Of a stretch of 64,000 nucleotides of DNA, positions 17,917 to 26,736 are shown in pieces. The DNA is from Kitasatospora kifunensis (lineage in GTDB: Bacteria; Actinomycetota; Actinomycetes; Streptomycetales; Streptomycetaceae). Under the pieces are notes generated by a model, which saw nothing but the letters and a program-made list of their open reading frames with translations, made no database searches and was not told the DNA's origin. Each line of letters begins with the position of its first letter. Position 1 is the first letter of the stretch. Made by a program: the position numbers and the translations under genes. Location of the stretch: positions 186,001 through 250,000 of the forward strand of contig NZ_JACHJV010000003.1 in assembly GCF_014203855.1 (NCBI RefSeq), given 5' to 3'.

Positions 17917-18047
17917 TGCCCCGCCCAACCTGGATCCGCCGATCTTCGGCCTCCGCGTCTTTGATGTCGTCAAAGCAACGAATAACGACAGGCACGGCGG
18001 GCGTCCAACGAACCCGGGCTTTCCGGGGCCCGGCGGCGGCGATCCAA

Positions 18048-18491
18048 TCAGACGGGGAGCTGGAAGCCGAGTGCCTTGAGGGCGGCTTCGGCGGCCCGCT
18101 GGTCCTGCTCGGCGCTGCCGCCGGAGATGCCGAGGCCGCCGACGAGCTTGCCGTCCTCGAGGATCGGGTAGCCGCCGCCGACGGCCATCAGGCGGGGGTG
18201 GCCGGCCAGCGGCGCGATCTTGGGGTCTGCCACGTAGTCGTTCCAGGTGTGGGTGGCGAAGCCGAAGGCCGCCGACGTCCAGGCCTTGTCGACCGCGACC
18301 TCGCTGGCGAGGAACGGCGAGGCGTCGGTGCGCTGGAAGGCCCGCAGGTGGCCGCCGGCATCGGTCACGGCGATGGAGGCCTCGAAGCCGATCTCCCGCG
18401 CGGCGGTGTGCACGGCCTCGATCAGGGCGTTGGCGGCGGCGAGGGTGACCGAGGCGGCGGAGGTGGACTTGGTGAGGGGTGCGTTGGTCAT
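18048..18491 (-). CDS. GlcG/HbpS family heme-binding protein
   Basis: 147 residues. TLAAANALIEAVHTAAREIG, SIAVTDAGGHLRAFQRTDAS, KAWTSAAFGFAT and the C-terminal GYPILEDGKLVGGLGISGGS are the hallmarks of the GlcG/HbpS fold. HbpS of Streptomyces is an octameric redox-stress heme sensor; the family also includes glycolate-utilisation GlcG and corrinoid-binding members. No signal peptide, so cytosolic here. It follows the NIPSNAP gene on the same strand. Confidence 0.88.
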   Translation of the reverse strand: MTNAPLTKSTSAASVTLAAANALIEAVHTAAREIGFEASIAVTDAGGHLRAFQRTDASPFLASEVAVDKAWTSAAFGFATHTWNDYVADPKIAPLAGHPRLMAVGGGYPILEDGKLVGGLGISGGSAEQDQRAAEAALKALGFQLPV

Positions 18492-18503
18492 GGCTGCCTT
18501 CTC

Positions 18504-18554
18504 TGGGCTGGATCTGGGTCTGGGCTGGATCTGGGTCTGGGCTGGTTCTGGGCG
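18504..18554. repeat. Three 17-bp tandem repeats in the GlcG leader
   Basis: TGGGCTGGATCTGGGTC is repeated exactly at 18504 and 18521, with a degenerate third copy at 18538. It lies between the NIPSNAP gene stop and the GlcG-like start at 18491 and must be transcribed as the leader if the two genes form one operon. Confidence 0.8.
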
Positions 18555-18583
18555 GGCGTGCTGATCGGTCAGCTGGCGCGGCG

Positions 18584-18913
18584 TCAGCGCAGGGCTGACA
18601 GCGCGGTCGGGACGACGCGGGTGACCACCGTCGCCTCAGGGATGAGCAACTCCATGACGGCCGGGCGGATCTCGTTGCGCCAGCGGTCCGATTCGTAGAT
18701 GGCCGCGTACAGTTCCTCGCGCTGGGCCTCGTCCTCGAAGCGGCGGATCCAGACGTAGCCGTCCGGGTTCTCCTCGTCGATGAAGGACGCGATGACGGAC
18801 ATGCCGCCCGCGGCCTGGAACGGGAGGACGACGTCCTCCATGTAGCGGACCCACGCGTCCCGGCCTCCGGGCCGGGCCTGGTAGTGCCGGATCTCGTAGA
18901 ACACGGCAGACAC
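18584..18913 (-). CDS. NIPSNAP family protein
   Basis: 109 residues. YEIRHYQARPGGRDAWVRYM is the family start and FIDEENPDGYVWIRRFEDE the conserved core of a dimeric ferredoxin-like alpha/beta barrel. Bacterial NIPSNAP proteins have no settled function and often sit near oxidoreductases. It is upstream of the GlcG-like gene and both lie downstream of the MDR reductase on the same strand, so they may be co-transcribed. Confidence 0.85.
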   Translation of the reverse strand: MSAVFYEIRHYQARPGGRDAWVRYMEDVVLPFQAAGGMSVIASFIDEENPDGYVWIRRFEDEAQREELYAAIYESDRWRNEIRPAVMELLIPEATVVTRVVPTALSALR

Positions 18914-19058
18914 CTTCTTTCCTCATGTGATGCGCGCCTTGTGCGATGCCTTCGCTAGCGGGGCCGGCGGGGTGCGGCCAGCGCGGCGGGGCCGGTGTGC
19001 GCGGCGTTGGCGGACCGCACGGTGCGGCGGCCGCGATCTCCGCTTGCCCGGCGGTACT

Positions 19059-20024
19059 TCAGGGGTTGACGCGCAGGACGAGCTTGCCGCGGGTGCGGCC
19101 GCTCTCGCCTCGGGCGTGGGCCTGGGCGGCCTGCTCCAGCGGGAAGACCTCCTCAACCTCCACGCGTATCCGGCCGGCGTCGATGAGTTCGGCGATCCGG
19201 GTCAGTGCCGGGCCGTCCGGCTCGACCAGGAAGGTCGTCGAGCGCACTCCCCGGGAGCGGGCCGCCTCGGCCAGTTCGGGTGCGGCGCCGGGGATGGCGA
19301 CGAGCAGTCCGCCGGGGCACAGCACCTCGAGCGAGCGGGTGCTGGTGTTCTCGTGTCCGTCGCCGACCAGGTCGATGACCACGTCGATGTCCTTGACGGC
19401 TTCCTCGAAACGGACGGCGGTGTAGTCGACGACCTCGTCGGCGCCGAGCCCGGTGAGCCACTCGTGGCGGGGGCCGCTGGCGGTGCCGATGACGTGGGCG
19501 CCCAGGTGCTTGGCGAACTGGACCGCCAGGTGCCCGACGCCGCCGGCAGCGGCGTGGATCAGCACGCGCTGGCCGGGGCGGACATCGGCGGTGTCGACCA
19601 GGGCCTGCCAGGCCGTGAGGGCCGCCAGCGGGAGGGCGGCGGCCTGCTCGTGGCCGATGGTCGCGGGCTTGCGGGCGAACTGCCGGGCGGGAGCGGTCAC
19701 GTACTCGGCGTAGCCGCCGGCCGCGCGAGGGAACCACGGCATCCCGTAGACCTCGTCGCCGGGCTTGAGGGCGGTCACGCCGAAGCCGACCTCCGCCACG
19801 ACACCGGAGACGTCCCAGCCCAGGGTGAACGGCGGCTCCCCCAGCACCCTGGCCATGCCCGAACCCTCGCGGGTCTTCCAGTCGACCGGGTTGATCCCGG
19901 CGGCGTGCACCCGCACCAGGACCTCGGTCGGCAGCGGCACCGGACGGGCCACCTGCGCCACCTGCAGCACCTCGGCGCCACCGAAGCCGTGCTGCACCAC
20001 CGCGCGCATCGTGGATGTGGACAT
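19059..20024 (-). CDS. MDR-superfamily quinone/enone oxidoreductase
   Basis: 321 residues. N-terminal GroES-like part: VVQHGFGGAEVLQVAQV, then GINPVDWKTREG and TLGWDVSGVVAEVG. Rossmann part: VLIHAAAGGVGHLAVQFAK (residues about 150-168), the GxGxxG-like NADPH site. The structural and catalytic Zn Cys residues of alcohol dehydrogenases are absent, so it is of the zinc-less QOR type. It likely reduces quinones or enones with NADPH. A perfect palindrome 129 nt upstream equals the HxlR operator, fitting QorR-like control. Confidence 0.87.
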   Translation of the reverse strand: MSTSTMRAVVQHGFGGAEVLQVAQVARPVPLPTEVLVRVHAAGINPVDWKTREGSGMARVLGEPPFTLGWDVSGVVAEVGFGVTALKPGDEVYGMPWFPRAAGGYAEYVTAPARQFARKPATIGHEQAAALPLAALTAWQALVDTADVRPGQRVLIHAAAGGVGHLAVQFAKHLGAHVIGTASGPRHEWLTGLGADEVVDYTAVRFEEAVKDIDVVIDLVGDGHENTSTRSLEVLCPGGLLVAIPGAAPELAEAARSRGVRSTTFLVEPDGPALTRIAELIDAGRIRVEVEEVFPLEQAAQAHARGESGRTRGKLVLRVNP

Positions 20025-20152
20025 GCGTCATCTCCCTGTATGGACTGAACAGATGGAATGGGCGACGAGAGGCCGGGGACCTGATCCGCGGGGCTCGTCC
20101 CGTCGCGGTTGCGACCGTAGTCCCGAGGCGGCGGTTACCCGCAAGGGCGCAT

Positions 20153-20169
20153 ACTTCCCAAAGGGAAGT
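20153..20169. promoter_or_regulatory. Second copy of the HxlR-type operator
   Basis: ACTTCCCAAAGGGAAGT, a perfect 7-bp-arm palindrome upstream of the leftward MDR reductase. It matches the site before the HxlR gene at 14804-14820 in 14 of 17 positions, with both outer half-sites identical. Confidence 0.72.
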
Positions 20170-20320
20170 GACGGGGGTGAGGCCCGACCTTGGACGGCGG
20201 AGGAGCTACCGGAGCGACGCGACTGCCCGCTGCCCCAGGCCCCGCCGGCGAAGACGGCAGAACGACGGTGTCATGGCGCCATGGGATCGGCAGTGGTTCG
20301 CGTCATCGGGCGCTGGGCTG

Positions 20321-21889
20321 TCAGGGGGCTGTCGAGCGGGTGATGGCGGTGAGGGCGTGGTGGAGGGCGTCGTGGATCGGTGGGCCCTCGCGCCAGCGGG
20401 CGCCGATGTGACCGTCAGGTCGGACGAGTAGTGCTCCGTGCGGCCGGAGGCCGCAGAGATCGGCGTGCTCGGTGGGAAGGGCCTCGACGTGCAGCGGCCA
20501 TGGTGCGGTGGTGTGTTGCTCCCAGTCAGTGGGGTCCGGGGTGAGCAAGGTGAACCACTCGCCGAGGGCGTCGAGGGTGGAGCGGTCGCGGGTGAGCCAG
20601 AGGTGTGGCATGCGGTGGCCCGGCTCTGCGGTGGGGACATAGTCCGTGCCCGGGTCGGACGGCTCGGGTGGGCTGCTGCCGTCGGCGAGGACGGCAGCAG
20701 AGTGGTAGGTGACGCCGAGTACGAGACCGAGTTGGGCGAAGTACCGCTCTGACCATGGAAGTTCGACCTGCGCCGGTGCTACTTCGCCGGTTTGCAGCTG
20801 CTCGCGGCGCCGGTTCTGTACTTGGAGTAGGAGTTGGGTGTTGGCCATGGTTTGGTGGAGAGTCTGCTGGGCGACGGGCTGTCGCTCCGTCTCATAGGTT
20901 TCCAGCAGGCCCGGTTCGGCCCACCCCTGGAGAACGCCCGCCAGCTTCCAGCACAAGTTGTGCGCATCGGCGACGCCGGTGTTCATGCCCAGGCCGCCGA
21001 TGATGGGCACCGCATGCACGGCATCGCCGGCCAGCAGGATCCGGCCGTGGCGGAAGCGTTCAGCGACGAACCCGTTCATCACCCAGTGCTGAACCCGCAA
21101 CACGTCGGCTTGTACGTCGGAGTCGGCGCCGAGGGCGCGCGAGACAAGGCCGGACCAGTCGGCCCGAGCTGCGTCTTCGGGTGTGGGAACGAACCAGGCC
21201 CAGCCTCCCTCGGGGTAGAGCGGGAGGAACGTTCCGTGCGCGGTGAAGTAGACCCCGGCGGGCTGGTGGGCGCACCAGCGGTTGAGGTCGGCGTCGAACA
21301 CGACGGTGGTGAAGCCCCCGATCGCTCCGGGGCCGGTGGTGTCGATTCCCAGCCGTTGCCGGACCGTGGAGCTCGCGCCGTCGGCGGCGACGACATAGCG
21401 GGCACGGACGCGAACCTCCTCACCGCGCTGGTGGTCGACGAGCAGGGCCACGACACTCTCGGCCTCCTCGACCAGGTCGACGAGCTCGACCGCGAACCGC
21501 ACGTGTGCGTCTGCTGCGGCGAGCAGCGTGGGTTCCAACCGATCCTGCGAGGTGACCACGCCGATGACGGGGCTCTCCGGAACCGGCGCGTTGACCCCGA
21601 CCATGGCCGCGGCGGCGAAGTCGCGGTCGCACAGGGTGTCGCGGAAGCGGACGCGGCCATACTCCGGTGCGAATGCGTCGGCCGTGATTTTGGCGGCAAG
21701 CCCGAGCTGGCGAAAAATCTCCATCGAGCGCACGTTGACCAGCCGGGAGCGGGGAAACGGTGACAGCTTGCGGTGCTTCTCGACCAGCAGTGCCCGCACA
21801 CCCCAGCGCCCCAGTAGCGCCCGGGCGGTGAGCCCGACCGGCCCGCCACCGACGATCAGTACGTCCGCCTCGGCGTCGGCTACGGGCAT
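20321..21889 (-). CDS. FAD-dependent aromatic hydroxylase (PheA/TfdB type)
   Basis: 522 residues. DVLIVGGGPVGLTARALLGR is the FAD fold (residues about 8-27), VVAADGASSTVRQRLGI the DG motif, and ILLAGDAVHAVPIIGGLGMN the GD motif. A thioredoxin-like C-terminal extension (GALLVRPDGHIGARW) is typical of the group. Enzymes of this class hydroxylate phenols, polyketide rings or rifamycin-like compounds. Substrate is not evident. It shares no overlap with neighbours and lies between the reductase and the sensor phosphatase. Confidence 0.87.
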   Translation of the reverse strand: MPVADAEADVLIVGGGPVGLTARALLGRWGVRALLVEKHRKLSPFPRSRLVNVRSMEIFRQLGLAAKITADAFAPEYGRVRFRDTLCDRDFAAAAMVGVNAPVPESPVIGVVTSQDRLEPTLLAAADAHVRFAVELVDLVEEAESVVALLVDHQRGEEVRVRARYVVAADGASSTVRQRLGIDTTGPGAIGGFTTVVFDADLNRWCAHQPAGVYFTAHGTFLPLYPEGGWAWFVPTPEDAARADWSGLVSRALGADSDVQADVLRVQHWVMNGFVAERFRHGRILLAGDAVHAVPIIGGLGMNTGVADAHNLCWKLAGVLQGWAEPGLLETYETERQPVAQQTLHQTMANTQLLLQVQNRRREQLQTGEVAPAQVELPWSERYFAQLGLVLGVTYHSAAVLADGSSPPEPSDPGTDYVPTAEPGHRMPHLWLTRDRSTLDALGEWFTLLTPDPTDWEQHTTAPWPLHVEALPTEHADLCGLRPHGALLVRPDGHIGARWREGPPIHDALHHALTAITRSTAP

Positions 21890-22355
21890 GTCAGGCTCCT
21901 CCTGCTCACCTCGGGTCTGTCGGGGCAGTCAGTGACGGACAGGCGGGTGGTCGGCGACTCGGCCTCGCCGGTGGCGTCGCCGCACTCGACGTTGACCTGA
22001 ACCGCCACGAGGTCAATCATCCGCGCCCTGCGGCCGACCGCAATGTCCGCACGTTGGCACACACCCGAACATGCTCGGGCGGGTGCGCTGCCACGTCCCC
22101 GGTCTTCGTTCGTCTCGGGCCCGTGGCAGCGCTGGGACCACCCGCGTCGTCAGTGTGCGGGAACGCGAAACGCACCATCTGTGTCATTGGCCTGATCACC
22201 CGGAAGACCCGAATGCTTGAGATCCGTCGACACCGCCGCTGCTCACCGTGCCCACGAGACCATGCCGGAGCAGCAGCAGGACGCGGTCTCAGAAGGGCTT
22301 CAGCTCGGTGGCGCCGGCGGTGGCAAACCGTGCTGGCAGGACGCCGGTCGCGCCT
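21890..22355. other. Gene-free intergenic stretch
   Basis: 466 nt between two leftward genes. I see no coding frame with family similarity and no strong hairpin. It should contain the promoter of the aromatic hydroxylase near its right-hand start at 21889. Confidence 0.5.
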
Positions 22356-24791
22356 TCACAGCACCGGTGGACGAGGGAGGGGCTGCTCGGCCCAGATGGT
22401 CTTGCCGGTGCCGGTGTGCCGCGTGCCCCAACGCTCGGTGAGCTGGGCGACCATCATCAGGCCGCGTCCGCCCTCGTCGAAGATGCGGGCGCGACGCAGG
22501 TGCGGTGCGGTGCTGCTGGCGTCGGAGACCTCGCAGATCAGCGTCCGGTCCTTGATGAGCCGCAGCTGGATGGGCGGGGCACCGTAGCGGATCGCGTTGG
22601 TCACCAGCTCACTCACCGTGAGTTCGGTGACGAAGGCCAGCTCTTCCAGCTCCCACGTCTGGAGCTGTGCGGTCGTCCACGCACGGACCTCGGCGACGAC
22701 GGCCGGATCGGCGGGCAGGTCCCAGCAGGCGACGTGCCTGGTGTCCAGAGCGTGGGTGCGGGCGATGAGCAGCGCGACGTCGTCGGCGGGCAGCTCGTCG
22801 AGCATCGCCTTCAGGACGGTGTCACAGAGGGTGCCGAGGTCGAGGGTGGTGTCGAGTGGGGGGACGGGGCCGGAGAGGGCTGTGCGCAGGGCGTTCAGGC
22901 CGGTGTCGATGTCGCGACCGCGGGCTTCGATCAGGCCGTCGGTGTACAGCGCGAGGAGGCTTCCTGCGGGAAGCTCGGTTTCGACGGACTCGAACGGTAG
23001 CCCACCCAGGCCCAGTGGCGGGCCGGTGGGCATTTCGATGAAGTCCACGGTGCCGTCAGGGGTCACCAGAGCGGGCCAGGGGTGGCCGGCGCTGGCGAGC
23101 GAGCACCTGCGGGAGATGGGGTCGTAGACCGCGTACAGGCAGGTGGCGCCGAGGTCTCCGGGTGGCATGTCAGCGCACTCCTGCCCCGTGCCGAGCCGGA
23201 TGACGAGGTCGTCCAGGTAGGCGAGCAGCTCGTCCGGGGGCAGATCGACGTCGGCGAGGGTGCGTACGGCCGTGCGCAGGCGCCCCATGGCGGCGGAGGC
23301 GTGGATGCCGTGGCCGACGACATCGCCGACGACCAGGGCGACCCGGGCTCCGGAGAGCGGGATCACGTCGAACCAGTCACCGCCGACACCGGCCTTCGAG
23401 CCCGCGGGCAGGTAGCGGCCCGCGACGTCGACGGCAGCCTGCTCGGGAATCCCCTGCGGCAGCAGGCTGTGCTGGAGGGTGAGGGCGGCGGTGCGCTCGC
23501 GGGTATAGCGGCGGGCGTTGTCGATGCAGACCGCTGCGCGCGCTGCCAGTTCCTCGGCGATCTCCAGGTCATCCTGCCCGTAGGACGAGGCAGACAGGGC
23601 CAGACGGGTGAACAGGACGACGCCCAGGTTCACACCACGGGCCCGCAGCGGAACAACGAGCAGCGAGTGCGGCCGGTGTCGACGTATCCAGGCCGCCCGG
23701 CCCGGGTCGTCGGCAAGCCAGTGGGCGATCTCGGGATCGGTGATCCGGTGGGCGATGCCGCGGCCGCCGGCCAGGCAGCGGGCATGCGGTGAGGACTCCG
23801 GATAGCGGGCCAGGTCGCCGACCGCGACGACGCCCGGCCTGTCGGAGCGGACGGCGACCCGGCGCAGAACCAGGTCCCCGACGGTACGGATCGGTGCCGG
23901 CTCATCCCCTTGCAGCACGGCGTCGAGCAGATCCACCGAGACGAAGTCCGCACAGGCGGGCACGGCCACGTCGGCCAGCTCCTGGGCGGTGCGGGCCACA
24001 TCCAGGCCGCTGCCGATGCGCCTGCTGGCCTCATCGAGCAGCGCCAGACGCTCCCGAGCCGCTTGCTGCTCGGAGAAGTCGAGCACGGTCTGCTGCACAG
24101 CGCGCACCAGCCCTGCCGGGTCCTTGAGCGGGGTGACGTGGACGATCCAGGCGTGCGGGAAGGCATCTCCCGGCAGCTGCACGCGGTTCTCGATCTGCTC
24201 CGGCTGACCCGTCGCCGCCACTCGCTCGACACTGCGCTGCGGAACCTCGAACAGTGGATCCGGCAGGTGCTCCGTGATCCGGATCCCGCGAAGTTCCCCC
24301 TCCGTGGCCGCGAGCTGCTGCACCATTGCCGTGTTGACGCGCAGGAACCTGCCCTCGGTGTCGTAGATCGCCACGGCGAACGGGGACTGGTCGAACGCCC
24401 AGTGGACCAGCGGGTCGCTGTCGCGGTCGTCCCCCTGCCCCAGCGGGGCGGCCTCGAACAGCCAACCGACCCGCCCGTCACCGGCTGCCAGCGGACGCAC
24501 ACGCAGTCGGCATTCGACCGGGCCGCCGTCGCGGTGACGCAGAACCACCTGGCCGACCCAGGGTTCCCGCCCGGCCAGCCGCTCGCGCGCCAACCGCGGA
24601 AGCGGCGACGCGAGCAGATCCGCTGCGGGTCGGCCCGCAGCCTCGGACGCGGAGTACCCGAGCAGCCGCTGCGCGCCGCGGCTCCAGCCCGTCAGTACGC
24701 CGTTCGGAGTCGCGATCGCCACGGCCGCACCCGTGATGAAGGGACCACTGGGCCGGCTGTCGCCCGCCGCTGGCGTGTCCATGGTGATCAT
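22356..24791 (-). CDS. PAS-PAS-GAF-SpoIIE phosphatase with HATPase domain
   Basis: 811 residues from the ATG at 24791 (a longer frame upstream has no family similarity). Residues about 15-130 and 135-260 are PAS domains (GVLTGWSRGAQRLLGYSASE; FAVAIYDTEGRFLRVNTAMV). About 270-430 is a GAF domain. About 450-660 is a PP2C/SpoIIE domain: GGDWFDVIPL, VVGDVVGHGIHASA, LYTDGLIEARG and PADDVALLIAR carry the metal-binding Asp residues. About 680-811 is a GHKL ATPase (LTVSELVTNAIRYG) like anti-sigma RsbW kinases. Such proteins act in partner-switching control of sigma factors; both phosphatase and kinase-like parts are on one chain. No membrane segment. Confidence 0.88.
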   Translation of the reverse strand: MITMDTPAAGDSRPSGPFITGAAVAIATPNGVLTGWSRGAQRLLGYSASEAAGRPAADLLASPLPRLARERLAGREPWVGQVVLRHRDGGPVECRLRVRPLAAGDGRVGWLFEAAPLGQGDDRDSDPLVHWAFDQSPFAVAIYDTEGRFLRVNTAMVQQLAATEGELRGIRITEHLPDPLFEVPQRSVERVAATGQPEQIENRVQLPGDAFPHAWIVHVTPLKDPAGLVRAVQQTVLDFSEQQAARERLALLDEASRRIGSGLDVARTAQELADVAVPACADFVSVDLLDAVLQGDEPAPIRTVGDLVLRRVAVRSDRPGVVAVGDLARYPESSPHARCLAGGRGIAHRITDPEIAHWLADDPGRAAWIRRHRPHSLLVVPLRARGVNLGVVLFTRLALSASSYGQDDLEIAEELAARAAVCIDNARRYTRERTAALTLQHSLLPQGIPEQAAVDVAGRYLPAGSKAGVGGDWFDVIPLSGARVALVVGDVVGHGIHASAAMGRLRTAVRTLADVDLPPDELLAYLDDLVIRLGTGQECADMPPGDLGATCLYAVYDPISRRCSLASAGHPWPALVTPDGTVDFIEMPTGPPLGLGGLPFESVETELPAGSLLALYTDGLIEARGRDIDTGLNALRTALSGPVPPLDTTLDLGTLCDTVLKAMLDELPADDVALLIARTHALDTRHVACWDLPADPAVVAEVRAWTTAQLQTWELEELAFVTELTVSELVTNAIRYGAPPIQLRLIKDRTLICEVSDASSTAPHLRRARIFDEGGRGLMMVAQLTERWGTRHTGTGKTIWAEQPLPRPPVL

Positions 24792-25306
24792 CTCGCTTCG
24801 CGCGTCCGTTGACTCAAGGATTCCTCGGGCACGGCACAAGTTCACCTCAAGCCGCGCAGGCACACTGTCCACGGCCGTCGCCGCGACAGGCCTCCGGTGC
24901 GCGCCGCGTAGCTGACCGCCGCCGTCGCCGCGTGCGCAGACGACGATCGCGGTCAGACAGAGCTGGGGCGCTACAGGGCGGTCGTGCGGTAACTCAGCGC
25001 CGCAACTCAGCGCCGCATCGACGATCTGCTCGGCCGGGGCTTTCGCAGTTCGGCAGCGGGATGAACTGGCCGATCTAGCCTCCCCGCAGTCGCGAGACGG
25101 CAACATCGAGGCAGCCTCGTCGTCCCCGCAGCAGGGGCCGCCACCATCACGGAACCGGCTCGGCCCGAGCGGCATCGACACCCCGGCCGCACATGCGGGA
25201 GCCTCGTGACCGACTTCAGGAGAAGGAGCGCAATCGGTCGGCGAATTAGCAGCTCCCCCGAATGCACACCGCACCCAGTCGGCACGGGCGCCAATCAGTA
25301 TCAATT
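24792..25306. other. Gene-free stretch with a 13-bp tandem repeat
   Basis: No convincing gene. AACTCAGCGCCGC is duplicated exactly at 24991-25003 and 25004-25016. The region is the upstream side of the sensor phosphatase and the downstream edge of transposase remnants. Confidence 0.5.
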
Positions 25307-25648
25307 TCAATTCGTCCGGTGCTTGGCGTCGCCGCGGCCGTAGGTGTGGCAGAACGACCGGTCCTGGCAGGTTCCGGCGTCCGGCCGCAGCCACGGCGAG
25401 ACGTCCACCACGAGGACCAGGCGGCCGTCGGCGGCGCGCGGCAGCGGCAGGCCGGTCGGCTCGGACCGCAGCCGCTCGACGTCCACGCGGCCCCGGTTCA
25501 GTGCGCCGTACAGGGCTCCGTGCCCGCGCCGGTGCTCGGGCGCGAGCGCCAAGTCCACCAAGGTCTTCACCGGCCCGCCGGTGCACAGCACCGCGTCGGT
25601 GAACACGAACAGTGCGTCGCGCCGCCGGGTCAGGCAGTCGTAGAAGAC
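25307..25648 (-). pseudogene. Transposase N-terminal fragment
   Basis: The minus strand reads FYDCLTRRRDALFVFTDAVL, CTGGPVKTLVDLALAPEHRR, VDVERLRSEPTGLPLPRAAD and LVLVVDVSPWLRPDAGT. This resembles the N-terminal part of a common Streptomyces transposase (IS701-like group, by recollection). The first codons and the C-terminal two thirds are missing. It is directly joined at about 25648 to a different IS5-type transposase remnant, so a deletion or insertion fused them. Confidence 0.65.
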
Positions 25649-26218
25649 CCGTCGATCCAGGCCTTGCTGAGGCTGGGGTGCCAGGCTGCGACCCTGGTCA
25701 GCAGCCGTCGGCCGGCGCTGCCGTCCTGCACGCTCGCGGCCGTGACCCGGACCGCGAGGAGCAGGCCGAGGGTGTCGGTGACGATGCTCCGTTTCCTTCT
25801 GATGATCTTCTTGCCGACGTCGGCGCCCTGGGTGGAGGCGGGGACGTTTGTGGAGGTCTTGACGCTCTGGGAGTCGATGATGCAGGCCGTCGGCTCGGGC
25901 CCGCGGCCCTCCGCGGTCCGCACGAGGCGACGCAACAGGCCGTTGAGCTGCTCGAATACGCCGTCCTTCTGCCAGCGGGCGAAGTAGGCGTACGTCGCCT
26001 CCCAGGGCGGGTAGTCGTGTGGGAGGTAGCACCAGGGGGATGCCGGTGCGGTCGACGTAGAGGATGGCGTCGAGGAGGTCGCGCAGGTCGTGTTCGGGCG
26101 GGCGGCCGAAGGCGAGGGTGCGTTGGGTGCGATCCTGTCGCCAGGCGGTCAGGGTGGGCTCCACCGGTGCCCAGCGGGCGTCGGACAGGTCACTCGGACA
26201 CGGTCGACGATCCGTCAT
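25649..26218 (-). pseudogene. IS5-family transposase remnant
   Basis: Begins PCPSDLSDARWAPVEPTLTAW with DLRDLLDAILYVDRTGIP, the usual IS5 N-terminus. Frameshifts follow: the core ACIIDSQSVKTSTNVPAST, the first DDE Asp region, and GKKIIRRKRSIVTDTLGLLL are in another frame. The protein ends abruptly at SLSKAWIDGS, where the other transposase fragment takes over; the remaining DDE residues are absent. Confidence 0.75.
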
Positions 26219-26408
26219 GATGATTGCGTACCGCTGATTTTCCGGTGTGCCCGCAGCTGCAGACGGCCATACAAGTAGGCCCGACGGGCAAGAAGCTGCT
26301 GCCCCTGACGGTGGTCAACCAGGGTGCTGACCAGGCAAAAGGCGCTGGTGTATGACCGACGCGGTGGGTGAGTTGTGTGGCCTGCCTCACTCGCTGAGCG
26401 AGGCCGAG

Positions 26409-26572
26409 AGGTTCACTCTTTTGGGTGAACCTGGGGTCGGTCGGGGTGCTCGGCCGGCCGCCAGCGCTGAGAGGCCGGTCACGCGGTCCCCCGGGGTGCC
26501 GCTGCTCGTCCCGCGGGTGACCGACGGCATTGTGAGCGAGATCGAGTGGGTCTGACCCTTCCGGGGTCAGAC
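26409..26572. other. Two hairpins in a gene-free stretch
   Basis: AGGTTCAC (26409-26416) pairs with GTGAACCT (26425-26432) around an 8-nt T-rich loop. GTCTGACCC (26550-26558) pairs with GGGTCAGAC (26564-26572) around 5 nt. No gene is seen between 26219 and 26736. The structures may be terminators between the leftward repeat protein and the IS remnant. Confidence 0.5.
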
Positions 26573-26589
26573 TGCCCGGTCAGACCAAT

Positions 26590-26623
26590 GAAGCCCTCTC
26601 TCGATCAATCGGGAGAGGGCTTC
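26590..26623 (-). terminator. Hairpin terminator of the repeat protein gene
   Basis: GAAGCCCTCTC (26590-26600) pairs exactly with GAGAGGGCTTC (26613-26623). It lies 113 nt past the stop of the leftward gene 26737-27279, and the minus strand continues ATTGG. It has the shape of an intrinsic terminator without a long U-run. Confidence 0.65.
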
Positions 26624-26736
26624 GCTGTGCCTTCCTCGGAAGGTCCAGGCCGTGCTGTGCCGCCTTCTGCCTTCATGCGGACCCGGCCTCGAATTCGCCT
26701 TCCATCATGGTTGGGGAAGGCTGGGGCCGGATCCGT

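Noticed and set aside
17572..17973. 133-codon frame left of the GlcG-like gene
   Set aside because: Covers the 18-bp hairpin, has no ribosome site or motif, and no matching family.
24792..25586. Upstream extension of the sensor phosphatase frame
   Set aside because: Open only because of GC-rich codon bias; it shows no domain similarity and overlaps the transposase fragment.
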